Positions 24,137-32,454 of a DNA stretch of 40,376 nucleotides are shown here, piece after piece. How positions within the stretch are numbered: the stretch's first letter is position 1; every line of letters begins with the position of its first letter. The position numbers and the translations under genes are program-made. The DNA is taken from IMG/VR virus record IMGVR_UViG_3300017605_000587, positions 1 to 40,376 of that record; one strand, written 5' to 3'. The stretch comes from a virus. Under the pieces are notes generated by a model, which worked only from the letters and a program-made list of their open reading frames with translations, did no database searches and had not been told where the DNA came from.

Positions 24137-25081
24137 TTAGGTGCTGGAGACGTGGACGATGCGGGCCTCGCCAGCATTGCCAGTGTCCCAGATGATATCG
24201 AACGCCAGGATGCCGTACCAGGCAACTGCCTTGGACCGTCCGAAGTCACCAGGGATCGCTGCGCGAAGCTCAGGGGTCATCGCCTCAGCGATGGCGACCG
24301 AGTCTTCACCGAAGACAACGCCTTCGCCGAGGACTGAGCCGGAGCCCACCTTTGCCAGCGCGCGGGCGTGGTTGCACTCGATGAAGCGGATGCCTTCGAT
24401 CCGACCCACTTCGCCATTGTACTTGGCCTGGGGATCGAGATACTTGTGCCACTCCTCCCACTTCGTGTCCCGCTTGATGCCGCGGAGGCCGAGTGTACGG
24501 AAGATACCCAGATAATCGTCGCCTTCCAGCGGCGGCACCTGCAGCGTATCGAACATATAGTCGCGAATTTCCTCAACGTGGAAGAAATTCATGTTGACAG
24601 TTGCAGTGGCGCCTGGGGTGCCGTTGGTAGTGATGGTGTTCGTAGTGGCGCCGGTCGGGACATACTTGACCTTGGCCAGCTTGAAGGCCGTGGCCGCCTT
24701 GGTGTCGAGAACGAGGCGCATCTGATCCCGCAGCTTGCGCTGGATCGGGTTCTCGATGTCGTACTCAGACAGGTCCTGGGCGAGGTTGGTATAGGGAACT
24801 GCTCGGCCCAGCTCGGTGACAGTGATGGTCTTGGTGGTGAGGTTGAACTCGTCCTCAGGGATGCGGACGGTTTCCTCAAGGTCGGCCGTAGTTGGCTCGG
24901 TGATGTTCTGGACCCTTGTTAGGGTGACGGTCTCACCCTTGTTCCGCCCATAGCCATCGACGGGTCGAACGTGATCTACGAAGACGCTGTTCTCGACGGC
25001 GGCTTCGTACAGCTTCGACGCAAGGGCATGGCTCTTGTACGTGCCAGTCGGTGCATCAAAGGTCCAGTTGAAGGAGGCCAT
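24137..25081 (-). CDS. Major capsid protein (N4-gp56-like, HK97 fold)
   Basis: 314 residues with the features of the N4-gp56/P22 coat family: a short N-arm (SHALASKLYEAAVENSVFVDHV), GRNKGETVTLTRVQNI, ITVTELGRAVPYT, the E-loop and spine helix region (DQMRLVLDTKAATAFKLAK), FFHVEEIRDYM, FRTLGLRGIKRDTKWEEWHKY and IRFIECNHARAL near the end. It forms the icosahedral shell. It is preceded by a scaffold-type gene 14 bases upstream and followed by decoration-like genes. Confidence 0.88.
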   Translation of the reverse strand: MASFNWTFDAPTGTYKSHALASKLYEAAVENSVFVDHVRPVDGYGRNKGETVTLTRVQNITEPTTADLEETVRIPEDEFNLTTKTITVTELGRAVPYTNLAQDLSEYDIENPIQRKLRDQMRLVLDTKAATAFKLAKVKYVPTGATTNTITTNGTPGATATVNMNFFHVEEIRDYMFDTLQVPPLEGDDYLGIFRTLGLRGIKRDTKWEEWHKYLDPQAKYNGEVGRIEGIRFIECNHARALAKVGSGSVLGEGVVFGEDSVAIAEAMTPELRAAIPGDFGRSKAVAWYGILAFDIIWDTGNAGEARIVHVSST

Positions 25082-25095
25082 GCCCTATACTCCCG

Positions 25096-25770
25096 TTAAG
25101 CAGCGACACCTCGACGTGCCTTTCGGCGGTTCTTAATGACATCGCCAATGCTCCCCGGTCGAGCTGGCTCAGCCGCCGGGCGCCTAGGAGCGGGTGGGGC
25201 CGAGCCCTCGACAACCGCCTTTTTGCCTTTTGGCTTCACCCCACCGGCATAACGCATGATGCGCTCGGTCGTCAAGTCCGACAATTTCTTGAGGGCCTCG
25301 GCCACGGGGATATTTGCGAGATCGTTCAGGTTCTTGTTCAGGGTCATCTCGACGAGGTCGTGATCCTGCTCACGATTGAACTGCGGGTTGTGAGCATAGA
25401 AGGCATCCCAGAAGCGCTTTGTGCCCTCCTGCTTATTGTAGAGCTGGGTCATCTCCTGGATGGTAGCTCTGCGGGTATCCTCCATGATCTTCTTGACAGC
25501 TTCCTTAGGCTTGCTGAAGAGCAGGGCGTCCCAGTCTGTCGTATCCTCTGGAGGCGTCGGAATAACCTTGGGCTCAGCAGGAGGCAACTGCCGTTGCTGC
25601 TTGGCAATAACATCAAGCCGGGCTTCAAGCTCAAGGATCTTCTTATCCTTTGGATCAAGCTCGGGCTGCGGCGGATCAGCATCGCCAGGATCATCTTGCT
25701 CCCCCACCAGCTTGGCCTCTTCCCCATCCTTGGGAAAGCCCTGCAGCACGTCGTCAGTTTCCTTTGCCAC
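25096..25770 (-). CDS. Scaffold-type protein
   Basis: 224 residues, GTG start. Acidic and Pro-rich N-terminus (PGDADPPQPELDP), a coiled coil (DKKILELEARLDVIAKQQRQL), a helical middle (AVKKIMEDTRRATIQEMTQLYN) and a strongly basic Lys/Arg C-terminus (GDVIKNRRKARR). Disordered acidic start, central coiled coil and basic C-terminal hook, just upstream of the major capsid gene, are the hallmarks of podovirus scaffolding proteins that guide shell assembly and leave or are processed. Confidence 0.8.
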   Translation of the reverse strand: MAKETDDVLQGFPKDGEEAKLVGEQDDPGDADPPQPELDPKDKKILELEARLDVIAKQQRQLPPAEPKVIPTPPEDTTDWDALLFSKPKEAVKKIMEDTRRATIQEMTQLYNKQEGTKRFWDAFYAHNPQFNREQDHDLVEMTLNKNLNDLANIPVAEALKKLSDLTTERIMRYAGGVKPKGKKAVVEGSAPPAPRRPAAEPARPGSIGDVIKNRRKARRGVAA

Positions 25771-26026
25771 GACCTAACTCCCGGTTTGCAGCGACTTCAC
25801 CCTGGCGTTGAGTGGAGTCTAGGTTACTAATCATATCCATCAGGGCAGCCATCTCGGCGATCTTGCCCAGCATCAGGTCATGCGTGAGAGTGCGGCCCCT
25901 ATAGTCTTGGACCAGCGCAATCACACAGTTGTCGATCCTATCCTTGATGTAGGGTTGGACGATAGATGCTATGACGGCGGCATTCCTGCCGTCTTCCATA
26001 GCATCCAGGTCGCCTTCCCTACTCAT
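25754..26026 (-). CDS. Hypothetical helical protein (90 aa)
   Basis: The protein is mainly alpha-helical and amphipathic (AAVIASIVQPYIKDRIDNCVI, MLGKIAEMAALMDMISNLD). It overlaps the scaffold by 17 bases. The pattern 'G..A..il....v......r....l........ltpe.l....a.lsal..m...L' is frequent in small genes ahead of scaffold genes of podoviruses. Function unknown; possibly a head assembly factor. Confidence 0.65.
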   Translation of the reverse strand: MSREGDLDAMEDGRNAAVIASIVQPYIKDRIDNCVIALVQDYRGRTLTHDLMLGKIAEMAALMDMISNLDSTQRQGEVAANRELGRGKGN

Positions 26027-26334
26027 CCGAACTTCTTGAGGTCGCCCTGATAGTCAAGTCCACGGGGCAGCCACAAGTTGGACATGCCACGCTTAGCTGC
26101 CTCAAGCTCGTGGTTTCGTTCGAGCAAGAGGGCAATGACCTCAATCTGGATCCAGAATGACTTCTCGAGGAACGCTTGACGAGCCGCGAGATTATCTCTG
26201 GGAATGCTTCCTTTGTTTTTGTAGTGCCAGATAGTGAGGTCAGCCAAGCGGCGTTCCAGCGCCCTGCCCCCACTAGCCTGTGCGTTATGGAGGAGTTCGT
26301 TGATAAGGACTTCTTCAGAGCGGCCGTTCCTCAC
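26023..26334 (-). CDS. Hypothetical protein (103 aa)
   Basis: GTG start in a GTGA overlap with the previous gene. Helical and charged: RRLADLTIWHYKNKGSIP, NLAARQAFLEKSFWIQIEVIALLLERNHELE, ending in GLDYQGDLKKF. I do not recognise it. Its tight coupling with neighbours on both sides argues that it is a real head gene product. Confidence 0.65.
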   Translation of the reverse strand: MRNGRSEEVLINELLHNAQASGGRALERRLADLTIWHYKNKGSIPRDNLAARQAFLEKSFWIQIEVIALLLERNHELEAAKRGMSNLWLPRGLDYQGDLKKFG

Positions 26335-26729
26335 TTGTACTTCCCGACTTTCTCAGAGGCATTCGAGCCTTTGGTCTTGGCGATGAAGCCACGATCGCCC
26401 TTCGACGCCTCATGACCAGGGTAGCCCTTGTTGCGAGATTGGGGCCACGCGCCAGGCGTGATTTCCTTCTTCTCGTAGCCGGGCTTCATAATAGTGTTGG
26501 TGGCGTTCTTGCCCAGATCCCTGCCACCGCTGGTATCTTTTGGCTTGCCAGTGCTTTGCACGAGGAGACCCCTATGGTTGACCATTCGGTTTTCAGTGGC
26601 AGACATCCCACCACCCATCTCACCGAATTGGATTACAGGCTTGAAGCGATCTACACTGACATCACCTTCGATATCAGTGTCCACTCCACCAGGATCATCT
26701 TCGTCCTGGCTAGCACGATCCTTTGCCAT
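26331..26729 (-). CDS. Hypothetical hydrophilic protein (132 aa)
   Basis: The ATG at 26729 follows a GTG at 26732 that is also in frame; GGAAAG sits upstream of both, and the ATG overlaps the stop of the 51-residue gene (TGATG). The protein is very hydrophilic, rich in Gly, Asp, Lys and Asn (DEDDPGGVDTDIEGDVSVD, then GRDLGKNATNTIMKPGYEKK), so it is probably disordered. I do not recognise it. Confidence 0.65.
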   Translation of the reverse strand: MAKDRASQDEDDPGGVDTDIEGDVSVDRFKPVIQFGEMGGGMSATENRMVNHRGLLVQSTGKPKDTSGGRDLGKNATNTIMKPGYEKKEITPGAWPQSRNKGYPGHEASKGDRGFIAKTKGSNASEKVGKYK

Positions 26730-26884
26730 CACTTTTTCCTTCCGCCCTTCTTGCCACGAGCCCTATCCACGCCTTTGATCCGGCCCTTATTGCGACTGGC
26801 ATAGAAGACCTGATCTCCCTTCTTAGAGCCGTACTCCTGATCCATCGCGGACTTGATCTTCTTGCCTTTCTTGGTCAGTGGCAT
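26729..26884 (-). CDS. Small basic protein between portal and scaffold genes (51 aa)
   Basis: 51 residues, too short for most gene finders. It reads MPLTKKGKKIKSAMDQEYG, then KKGDQVFYASRNKGRIKGV and a Lys/Gly-rich end. The phrase 'KKG..VFYAS.NKG.I.GV' is a conserved short protein pattern seen in many podoviruses and other phages near the portal and capsid genes. The TGA overlaps the next ATG as TGATG, and a promoter-like pair of hexamers lies just upstream. Function unknown. Confidence 0.72.
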   Translation of the reverse strand: MPLTKKGKKIKSAMDQEYGSKKGDQVFYASRNKGRIKGVDRARGKKGGRKK

Positions 26885-26912
26885 GGGCGCTCTCCGATTG
26901 GGTTACGTCCCA

Positions 26913-26942
26913 TATATAAAGCCATGTCCAGCCCTTTGTCAC
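26913..26942 (-). promoter_or_regulatory. Candidate sigma70-type promoter for the head genes
   Basis: On the - strand GTGACA (five of six to TTGACA) is followed after 18 bases by TATATA (four of six to TATAAT). It sits in the 54-base gap between portal and the small basic gene, the only gap in the front half of the late block, and could boost scaffold and capsid expression. By eye only. Confidence 0.4.
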
Positions 26943-28915
26943 GCATTCGGCGGCATGCCAGTCGCGGGCTTAGCGATCTGGTTTATCTGAGCCGGTAGGC
27001 TTGAACCCCCACCTACCGGCTGGCCACTTGCACCCTGAGCCCCTGGTGCAGCGGCTCCCCCCTGACCGCCAGCTTGACCCATCATGTTGGCAGCTCCCAT
27101 AGTGCGGAGCATCTCAGCATTCTGGGCATCCGGGGCCATCTCAGCCTGATCTTTCTCGATGTCATCAGGGTTGATGTTTAGGCGGGTCATAAGGTAGCGA
27201 AGGCTTTTCTCGCTAGAGAACCTGTACTGATATGCTTGGAAAAGAAGCGGATTTGTCGATACCGCCTGGGTAAGGGACATGAACTTCTGGAAGTCCAGCG
27301 CTTTAGCCATTGTACTCGATAGGCCAAATACTCGAAACTGGGATTTGCCAGCGAATAGGGCAAACCTTTCCTCCGGTGACGCGCGCATGAGAAGCAGGGC
27401 GACGGTCTTGTCAACAACACTCTCCATGATTGACGAGTTGATATCGTCAGCGTTCTGTAGCATCGTCAGCCAGCTTTTGCGGATCACTTGCTCGATCCAC
27501 TGCTCAATGTCAGCCACAATGCCGTCAAGGGTAACGGCCTGGCTTTGGCTGGCTTCGACGATCTCAGTTGCGCGAACTTGCTTGCCGGGCAGGTTGCCCA
27601 GCTTCAGCTCGTTCGTCATCATGGCTTCATTGTACTCGCGGCCTACGGCCTCGTAGACGGCCATAGCGTCGTTGGGCACGTTACCCTCAGCGACAACCTC
27701 CATCACCTTGGCGTTGTGTGGCAGCGTCTGCTTGACAGCAAGGGTCATGCCCTGCTTGATGCCGCCCTCGACCTGACTGGGGTCTTCCAGGTCCTCGATG
27801 CGCAGCTGCCTAACACCCCACACGGCAGCCATACCGCCATCCAGGATCAGGTTGAACATCTCATTCATAGCGATGTTCAGGCTGCTAGCCGTATCACACA
27901 GTGCCTTATGCCACACACTGAATGGCACTCTGATGATCGGTGCGACGCAGAATGGGCTCTCCTGATGCCAGAAGGGATTTGGCTCAGGCGGGCGGATTAG
28001 CACCTTGTCGTTAGCAATCGTACAGACGATGTTCCTATGGGCAACAGTGCCGTCGTCTTTGAGCAGTGTGCCCCAGAACTCAGTCAGCACCACACGCTTG
28101 CGAAAGCTAGGTGTGACCGTCTCGTTCTGGTTCTTGTCCATCTCCGGCCGCTCTTCGTCTTCCGGCCGCTTGTAGTCAACATTGATCAACTGCTCGACGG
28201 CAGCCTTATCGTATATGCCATTGTCGGCACCTTGCATCACCTCATCGAGATCGCGCTCCACCTTATGGATTTCATAGAGCCCACGGCCAGTGGGATCAGG
28301 ATAGTAGTCCTCCGCGCGCACGAGATCGACGCGCAGCTTCCACTCGTCAGTCTCCTCCATCTGGAGCTGATGCTCAGCCTCAGGGCTGTCTGGAGGTGCA
28401 GTGACGTCGCCACGCTTGAAGGCGAACTTGCGGGTAGGCATCATGCCCCCGTGCACCTTCACGATCATCAAGCTCTCGAGAAGGCCAACCTTCACTGCGT
28501 CACTGATGACGATGGGCAGTACAGTGGTCTGATTGTTCCCAGCCCATAGATCGTTGAAGAAGGTATTGAGGATCGCCCTGACCTGGCCACCGCTGATCTG
28601 CTGAGCCAGCGATCGATCCAGATCGACCGAGTACCAGTCGCCGAACTTCATCAGGCCACGCTTGATGAAGGCTGAGAGCTGTTCTACTGATGTCGCGGTC
28701 TTGGGTATGAACTCGGTAGACTGGCCATCCTGTTTCTGCGACCAGTCCTGCCTGCCGAAGAAGGCATCCCTGTTGATGCGATTTTGCAGGAGACGATCGA
28801 CCTTGGCGTCGTCAGCCTCGTTGAAGCATGCCCGTACTGCTTGGATGACGGAGAGCGACGTGTCCGGAGCGACTTTCTCATCCTCGCCCGGTCTCTTCCT
28901 TGCGCCGCGTGCCAT
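26939..28915 (-). CDS. Portal protein
   Basis: 658 residues. Long helical protein with features of podovirus portals: NRDAFFGRQDW near the start, then SVEQLSAFIKRGLM, NTFFNDLWAGNNQTTVLP, VDLVRAEDYYPDPTGRG (wing region), an Asn/His-rich clip-like PFCVAPIIRVPFSVWHKAL, the long crown helices, and a Gly/Ala/Gln-rich tail (GGQGGAAAPGAQGASG). It forms the dodecameric DNA channel at one capsid vertex. It follows the terminase and a zinc-motif ORF and precedes the scaffold and capsid genes. Confidence 0.87.
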   Translation of the reverse strand: MARGARKRPGEDEKVAPDTSLSVIQAVRACFNEADDAKVDRLLQNRINRDAFFGRQDWSQKQDGQSTEFIPKTATSVEQLSAFIKRGLMKFGDWYSVDLDRSLAQQISGGQVRAILNTFFNDLWAGNNQTTVLPIVISDAVKVGLLESLMIVKVHGGMMPTRKFAFKRGDVTAPPDSPEAEHQLQMEETDEWKLRVDLVRAEDYYPDPTGRGLYEIHKVERDLDEVMQGADNGIYDKAAVEQLINVDYKRPEDEERPEMDKNQNETVTPSFRKRVVLTEFWGTLLKDDGTVAHRNIVCTIANDKVLIRPPEPNPFWHQESPFCVAPIIRVPFSVWHKALCDTASSLNIAMNEMFNLILDGGMAAVWGVRQLRIEDLEDPSQVEGGIKQGMTLAVKQTLPHNAKVMEVVAEGNVPNDAMAVYEAVGREYNEAMMTNELKLGNLPGKQVRATEIVEASQSQAVTLDGIVADIEQWIEQVIRKSWLTMLQNADDINSSIMESVVDKTVALLLMRASPEERFALFAGKSQFRVFGLSSTMAKALDFQKFMSLTQAVSTNPLLFQAYQYRFSSEKSLRYLMTRLNINPDDIEKDQAEMAPDAQNAEMLRTMGAANMMGQAGGQGGAAAPGAQGASGQPVGGGSSLPAQINQIAKPATGMPPNA

Positions 28916-29168
28916 ACGTTGGCCCCTTAATCCGTCTAGTAGCTCGCTGGTTCATATCATACACGCACCGCACATGAACTCCAAGCCGGTTCTCGGCATC
29001 CGAGTTCATCGGAATGTGGCACACACGACATTTTACGCGAGGTCTCTCAACTTTTCCGAAAGCCCTCTGGATTTTTTCAGAAACGTCTTCCAAATCCGTA
29101 ACCCGGCTGAGCAATCCGGACCTTCTGTGAGGGCAGTCTATCTGACGGGGGACGTACTGGCTCATCAT
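28878..29168 (-). CDS. Small Cys/His zinc-motif protein overlapping terminase and portal
   Basis: Up to 96 residues. The clear part is the C-terminal half: VKCRVCHIPMNSDAENRLGVHVRCVYDMNQR, a C-x2-C...H-x2-C zinc-binding candidate, followed by a basic Arg/Lys tail. ATG 29168 overlaps terminase by 92 bases and lacks a good ribosome site; a TTG at 29093 gives a 17-base overlap and is an alternative start. The 3' end overlaps the portal start by 38 bases. Small zinc-finger-like genes in this spot are common in related phages. Real gene likely; start uncertain. Confidence 0.6.
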   Translation of the reverse strand: MMSQYVPRQIDCPHRRSGLLSRVTDLEDVSEKIQRAFGKVERPRVKCRVCHIPMNSDAENRLGVHVRCVYDMNQRATRRIKGPTYGTRRKEETGRG

Positions 29169-30627
29169 AGGAGAGCCAATAGCCTAGCGCGTCGCTGGTA
29201 TGGGTTCTTCTGAAGTATGGGTCCTTTTTATTTCGCACTTTGAATATGCCACCCTTCTGATCTCGCAGAACTCCCTCGAGGTCAGCAATAAGCTCAGTGC
29301 AGCTTGGGTCAACTTGCAGCCTAATGAACCCTTTTTCGTCTTTGCACAATCTATTGACAGAATTAACTCGGTCAGCGATCTTGGGGTTTTCTGTAGGGAC
29401 ACGCATCTTGATGGGCAAGTTGAAGGATCGCATTTCCTGCATGACAGTGAAGTAATCAGACTTTCCAGTCTGGCCGGTGCGCCTTTCACCTGTTGCATCG
29501 CCATAGATCCAAATCTCCGCCTCGTGTGTGGGGAAAGCTACCTTGAACATCTCGCACATCTCAGGGATCGAGCCCTCATCGAGGACAAGTTCCTTAAAGA
29601 CGCGGTAGATCGGCCCGTCGACCTGTCCCACGAGAGAGACCATAGGCTCGACGTTGAAGTCCATAGTCCAGCAGAGGGGCCTTCTGAGCGAAAACTCGGT
29701 CTGCGGGCGTACATGCAGCTCTCGACTGAAGGAACCGTAGGCCCTAGAGCCTCCAATTCCTGGCAACCACTCACCTTCAAGGCGAATTCGCCGGCTAAGG
29801 CTACCCAAGGGGTATATACTCTCAAGCCGTTTGATCTCCTCTAGGGGAATACCGGGGTTATCGTAGATAGAAGCGCCAAAAAGCGCTGCGTGAGGCAGCT
29901 GACCTGACTTCCAAGGCTGGATTATCTTCGAAAAGACCCAGCTGACGGTCGAATTTATGCCTTCCGGAGGCAAAATGGTCGCTGTGCAGAAGAAACGCAG
30001 CGGCCGAGCGCCCACTCGGATGACAGCTTCCTCATAAATCTCCCAAGGATGCTCCTCATCCATGTGAAACCAGTCCTTCTCGGCGCCTTGGTACTTGCGG
30101 CGACCCGAGTCGGCTGATTTGAAGCCTATCAGTGAACCGTTTTTGAGTCTAAGGATCTGATCATCGACCCTCCAGGAGTCGATTTCGTGCGGAGGTATAA
30201 AGGGAGGATGCCTCTGGCCAGCCGGTACGAAGCCGTTGTCAAAGTATTTGGGTTGGATGACATCTCGAGAGGTAGGAAAATCGAGGGCGGAGACCCATCC
30301 GCTTGTGGCACGATCCAGCACCTGCACAGAGCTGGCCGTCCCATCACTATTCGTTTGGATTTTCTTGTTCTCGACACCAAATCTAGCGATAGAGGCACCA
30401 GTATAAGCTCCAGCATCGGACTTTCCTGACCTGTTAGCGGCGATGAACCAGTTCTCTTTGGATATGCCATCCAGCACAGAGCGGACAAAGGCCCTCTGCT
30501 TGGGATGCAGCTGATAGTTGCGGATCGGATCTTGCTCTCGGCGCCTCTCAAGTTCAGTCGCCAGGGAGAGGAGTTGCTCCTTCTCAATGCGGGAGGGCAT
30601 CCCTAGGGGCGGATATGGTTCAGACAT
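29077..30627 (-). CDS. terL: Terminase large subunit
   Basis: 516 residues. ATPase: Walker A-like AANRSGKS at 63-70, Walker B with catalytic carboxylates D190-E191 (WFHMDEE), coupling motif CTAT at 214-217. Nuclease: D323 (MDFN), D377 (GDATG) and D479 (HTSDALGY), the three acidic residues of the RNase H-like fold. It packages DNA by cutting and translocating it into the procapsid. GGAG precedes the ATG. It is the first gene of the late block; the candidate small subunit is about 5 kb away at 35600. Confidence 0.92.
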   Translation of the reverse strand: MSEPYPPLGMPSRIEKEQLLSLATELERRREQDPIRNYQLHPKQRAFVRSVLDGISKENWFIAANRSGKSDAGAYTGASIARFGVENKKIQTNSDGTASSVQVLDRATSGWVSALDFPTSRDVIQPKYFDNGFVPAGQRHPPFIPPHEIDSWRVDDQILRLKNGSLIGFKSADSGRRKYQGAEKDWFHMDEEHPWEIYEEAVIRVGARPLRFFCTATILPPEGINSTVSWVFSKIIQPWKSGQLPHAALFGASIYDNPGIPLEEIKRLESIYPLGSLSRRIRLEGEWLPGIGGSRAYGSFSRELHVRPQTEFSLRRPLCWTMDFNVEPMVSLVGQVDGPIYRVFKELVLDEGSIPEMCEMFKVAFPTHEAEIWIYGDATGERRTGQTGKSDYFTVMQEMRSFNLPIKMRVPTENPKIADRVNSVNRLCKDEKGFIRLQVDPSCTELIADLEGVLRDQKGGIFKVRNKKDPYFRRTHTSDALGYWLSYDEPVRPPSDRLPSQKVRIAQPGYGFGRRF

Positions 30628-30744
30628 GCAGGCTCCGGCGTTGTTTTTTTGTCACATTCGACCCGAAAATCAATCCAAATCAAGGTGTTATCTCGGTTTG
30701 GACATGCCATAATGACCGAATTGTGACCTATGGGGAACCCTAAC
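30628..30744. promoter_or_regulatory. Divergent intergenic region between terL and RNR
   Basis: 117 bases that must start transcription both ways. A near-perfect inverted pair, GTCACATTCG at 30651-30660 and CGAATTGTGAC at 30717-30727, flanks it. Inside are two AAATCAA repeats (30667-30673, 30677-30683) spaced exactly ten bases, one helical turn. A CATAAT at 30708 is a possible -10 for the + strand. These look like operator sites for a regulator acting on both sides. Confidence 0.5.
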
Positions 30745-32454
30745 ATGACGAGCATGCCAGCGCCAGGCCCACAGTCCCGTGCATCAGTCGAGACGTTCCA
30801 GTTCAAATACGCTCAAAAGGAGGAAACCTTCAGGGATGTATGTAACAGAGTGGCCGGTGCCCTCGCTGACAGCGATAGTCACTATAGAGCATTCCGCGCA
30901 ATCACCCTGGATGCCAGGTTCTCTCCCGCAGGTCGAATTTTATCTAGCATCGGGACAACCAAAAAGGTTACGCCCTATAACTGTTTCGTATCAGGTACGT
31001 TCGAAGACAAGCTCCGAGGACCAAATTCTATTCTTGACCGCTTTGATCAGGCGGCAGAGACCATGAGGCGAGGCGGCGGCATCGGCTATGACTTCAGCCC
31101 ACTGCGCCCGCGGAACTCAGTGATCCGATCCCTGGACAGCCATGCCACCGGCCCTGTCGGGTTCATGGAGATGTTCAATACGCTGGGCAGCACGATCGCC
31201 TCCACTGGGGAGCGCCGAGGCGCCCAGATGTCGATGTTGCGCGTGGACCATCCTGACATCGAGGAGTTCATCCTTGCCAAACAGAACAAAGACAAGTTCA
31301 ACCGATTTAACTTCAGTATCGCTATCACTGACGAATTTATGCGAGCGGTGCAGACTGGCAGTGAGTTCCCCTTACAGTTCGAAGGTAGGACTTATCGGTC
31401 TATTTCTGCCACGACGCTGTGGGAGACTATCATGCGCTCGACTTGGGACTGGGGCGAGCCAGGAGTTATCTTCATCGACGCCATCAACCGAGAAAACAAC
31501 CTCAACTATTGCGAGCAAATAGCAGCCACGAACCCATGCTCAGAACAACCTCTCCCGCCCTTCGGCGCGTGCTTGCTCGGCTCAGTCAACCTGCCGAGAT
31601 ATCTGATCCCTTGCGCAAAGCCCAGCAAGATAAGCCAGCGGTGGCAACTCAACGTCATGCAGATGGCAGAGGACCTGAAGCACATCGTCAGGGCCATGGA
31701 CAATGTGGTAGACGTGGCCATGTATCCTATCGCGGAACAGAGGCAGACCGCTATTGGTACGAGGAGAATGGGGATTGGCCTTATGGGAGTGGCCAACGCA
31801 ATCGAGGCATGCGGTTTCCCCTACGGGACCTCGGACTACATCGCTATGCAGGATCAGGTAATGGAGATCCTGAAGAACGAATGCTACTACAACAGTGCCC
31901 TACTGGCGAAGGAGAAGGGCCCGTTCCCAAGATACGACGCGGACAAGTATCAACAGCAGCCCTTTATCCGTGGGCTAGGCTCCAAGGTGCAGGAGACGAT
32001 CCGGGAGCACGGCCTGCGGAACAGTCATCTGATCAGCATGGCTCCGACCGGCACAATCAGTATGTGTCTCGGTCACGTCTCGAGTGGCGTAGAGCCGGTG
32101 TTCAGCCCAAGGACGCAACGCGTCGTGCAGATGCCAGGTGGACCTGTACTGTACGAGACAGTCGACTACTCGGTGGCGCATCTGGGAGTGGAGCCACGCA
32201 CTGCCATGCAGGTTTCTGCACAGGAGCATATTGCAGTATTGGCCGCCGCCCAGAAGCATGTCGACAGTGCTGTTTCGAAGACATGCAACGTTCCGGCCGA
32301 TACTCCCTGGGATGACTTCAAGGGCCTGTATATGTCGGCGTGGCAAGGGGGAGCGAAGGGCTGTGCTACATTCACATCGGGCGGCAAGAGGGATGGCCTC
32401 CTGGAAGCCAAACCTGTGGCTGACTGTGAGGGACCCAGCTGTGCATTGGCATAG
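30745..32454 (+). CDS. nrdJ: Ribonucleotide reductase, class II (adenosylcobalamin-dependent)
   Basis: 569 residues. Redox cysteines C80 (YNCF) and C276 (GACLLGS), and the radical motif N263-P-C265-S-E267, are those of class II reductases; SMAPTGTISM and a C-terminal C-x4-C pair (CEGPSC) for re-reduction are present. There is no small subunit gene nearby and no glycyl radical motif (no class III). The enzyme makes deoxynucleotides using B12 from the host. Start at ATG 30745 has GGGGA seven bases upstream; an ATG at 30730 lacks a site. Length is compact for the family. It overlaps the deaminase by 14 bases. Confidence 0.9.
   Translation: MTSMPAPGPQSRASVETFQFKYAQKEETFRDVCNRVAGALADSDSHYRAFRAITLDARFSPAGRILSSIGTTKKVTPYNCFVSGTFEDKLRGPNSILDRFDQAAETMRRGGGIGYDFSPLRPRNSVIRSLDSHATGPVGFMEMFNTLGSTIASTGERRGAQMSMLRVDHPDIEEFILAKQNKDKFNRFNFSIAITDEFMRAVQTGSEFPLQFEGRTYRSISATTLWETIMRSTWDWGEPGVIFIDAINRENNLNYCEQIAATNPCSEQPLPPFGACLLGSVNLPRYLIPCAKPSKISQRWQLNVMQMAEDLKHIVRAMDNVVDVAMYPIAEQRQTAIGTRRMGIGLMGVANAIEACGFPYGTSDYIAMQDQVMEILKNECYYNSALLAKEKGPFPRYDADKYQQQPFIRGLGSKVQETIREHGLRNSHLISMAPTGTISMCLGHVSSGVEPVFSPRTQRVVQMPGGPVLYETVDYSVAHLGVEPRTAMQVSAQEHIAVLAAAQKHVDSAVSKTCNVPADTPWDDFKGLYMSAWQGGAKGCATFTSGGKRDGLLEAKPVADCEGPSCALA

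Noticed and set aside
30628-30744. Cobalamin riboswitch ahead of the RNR gene
   Set aside because: The gap is too short and no B12-box-like motif was found.
31419-32315. Long second open frame inside the RNR gene
   Set aside because: Shadow of a strongly conserved gene; no ribosome site; translation rich in Arg and Gly with no recognisable domain.
32138-32440. Upstream extension of the deaminase gene
   Set aside because: Runs through the RNR gene and adds residues not found in the deaminase family; the GTG at 32441 with GAGGG fits the family N-terminus.
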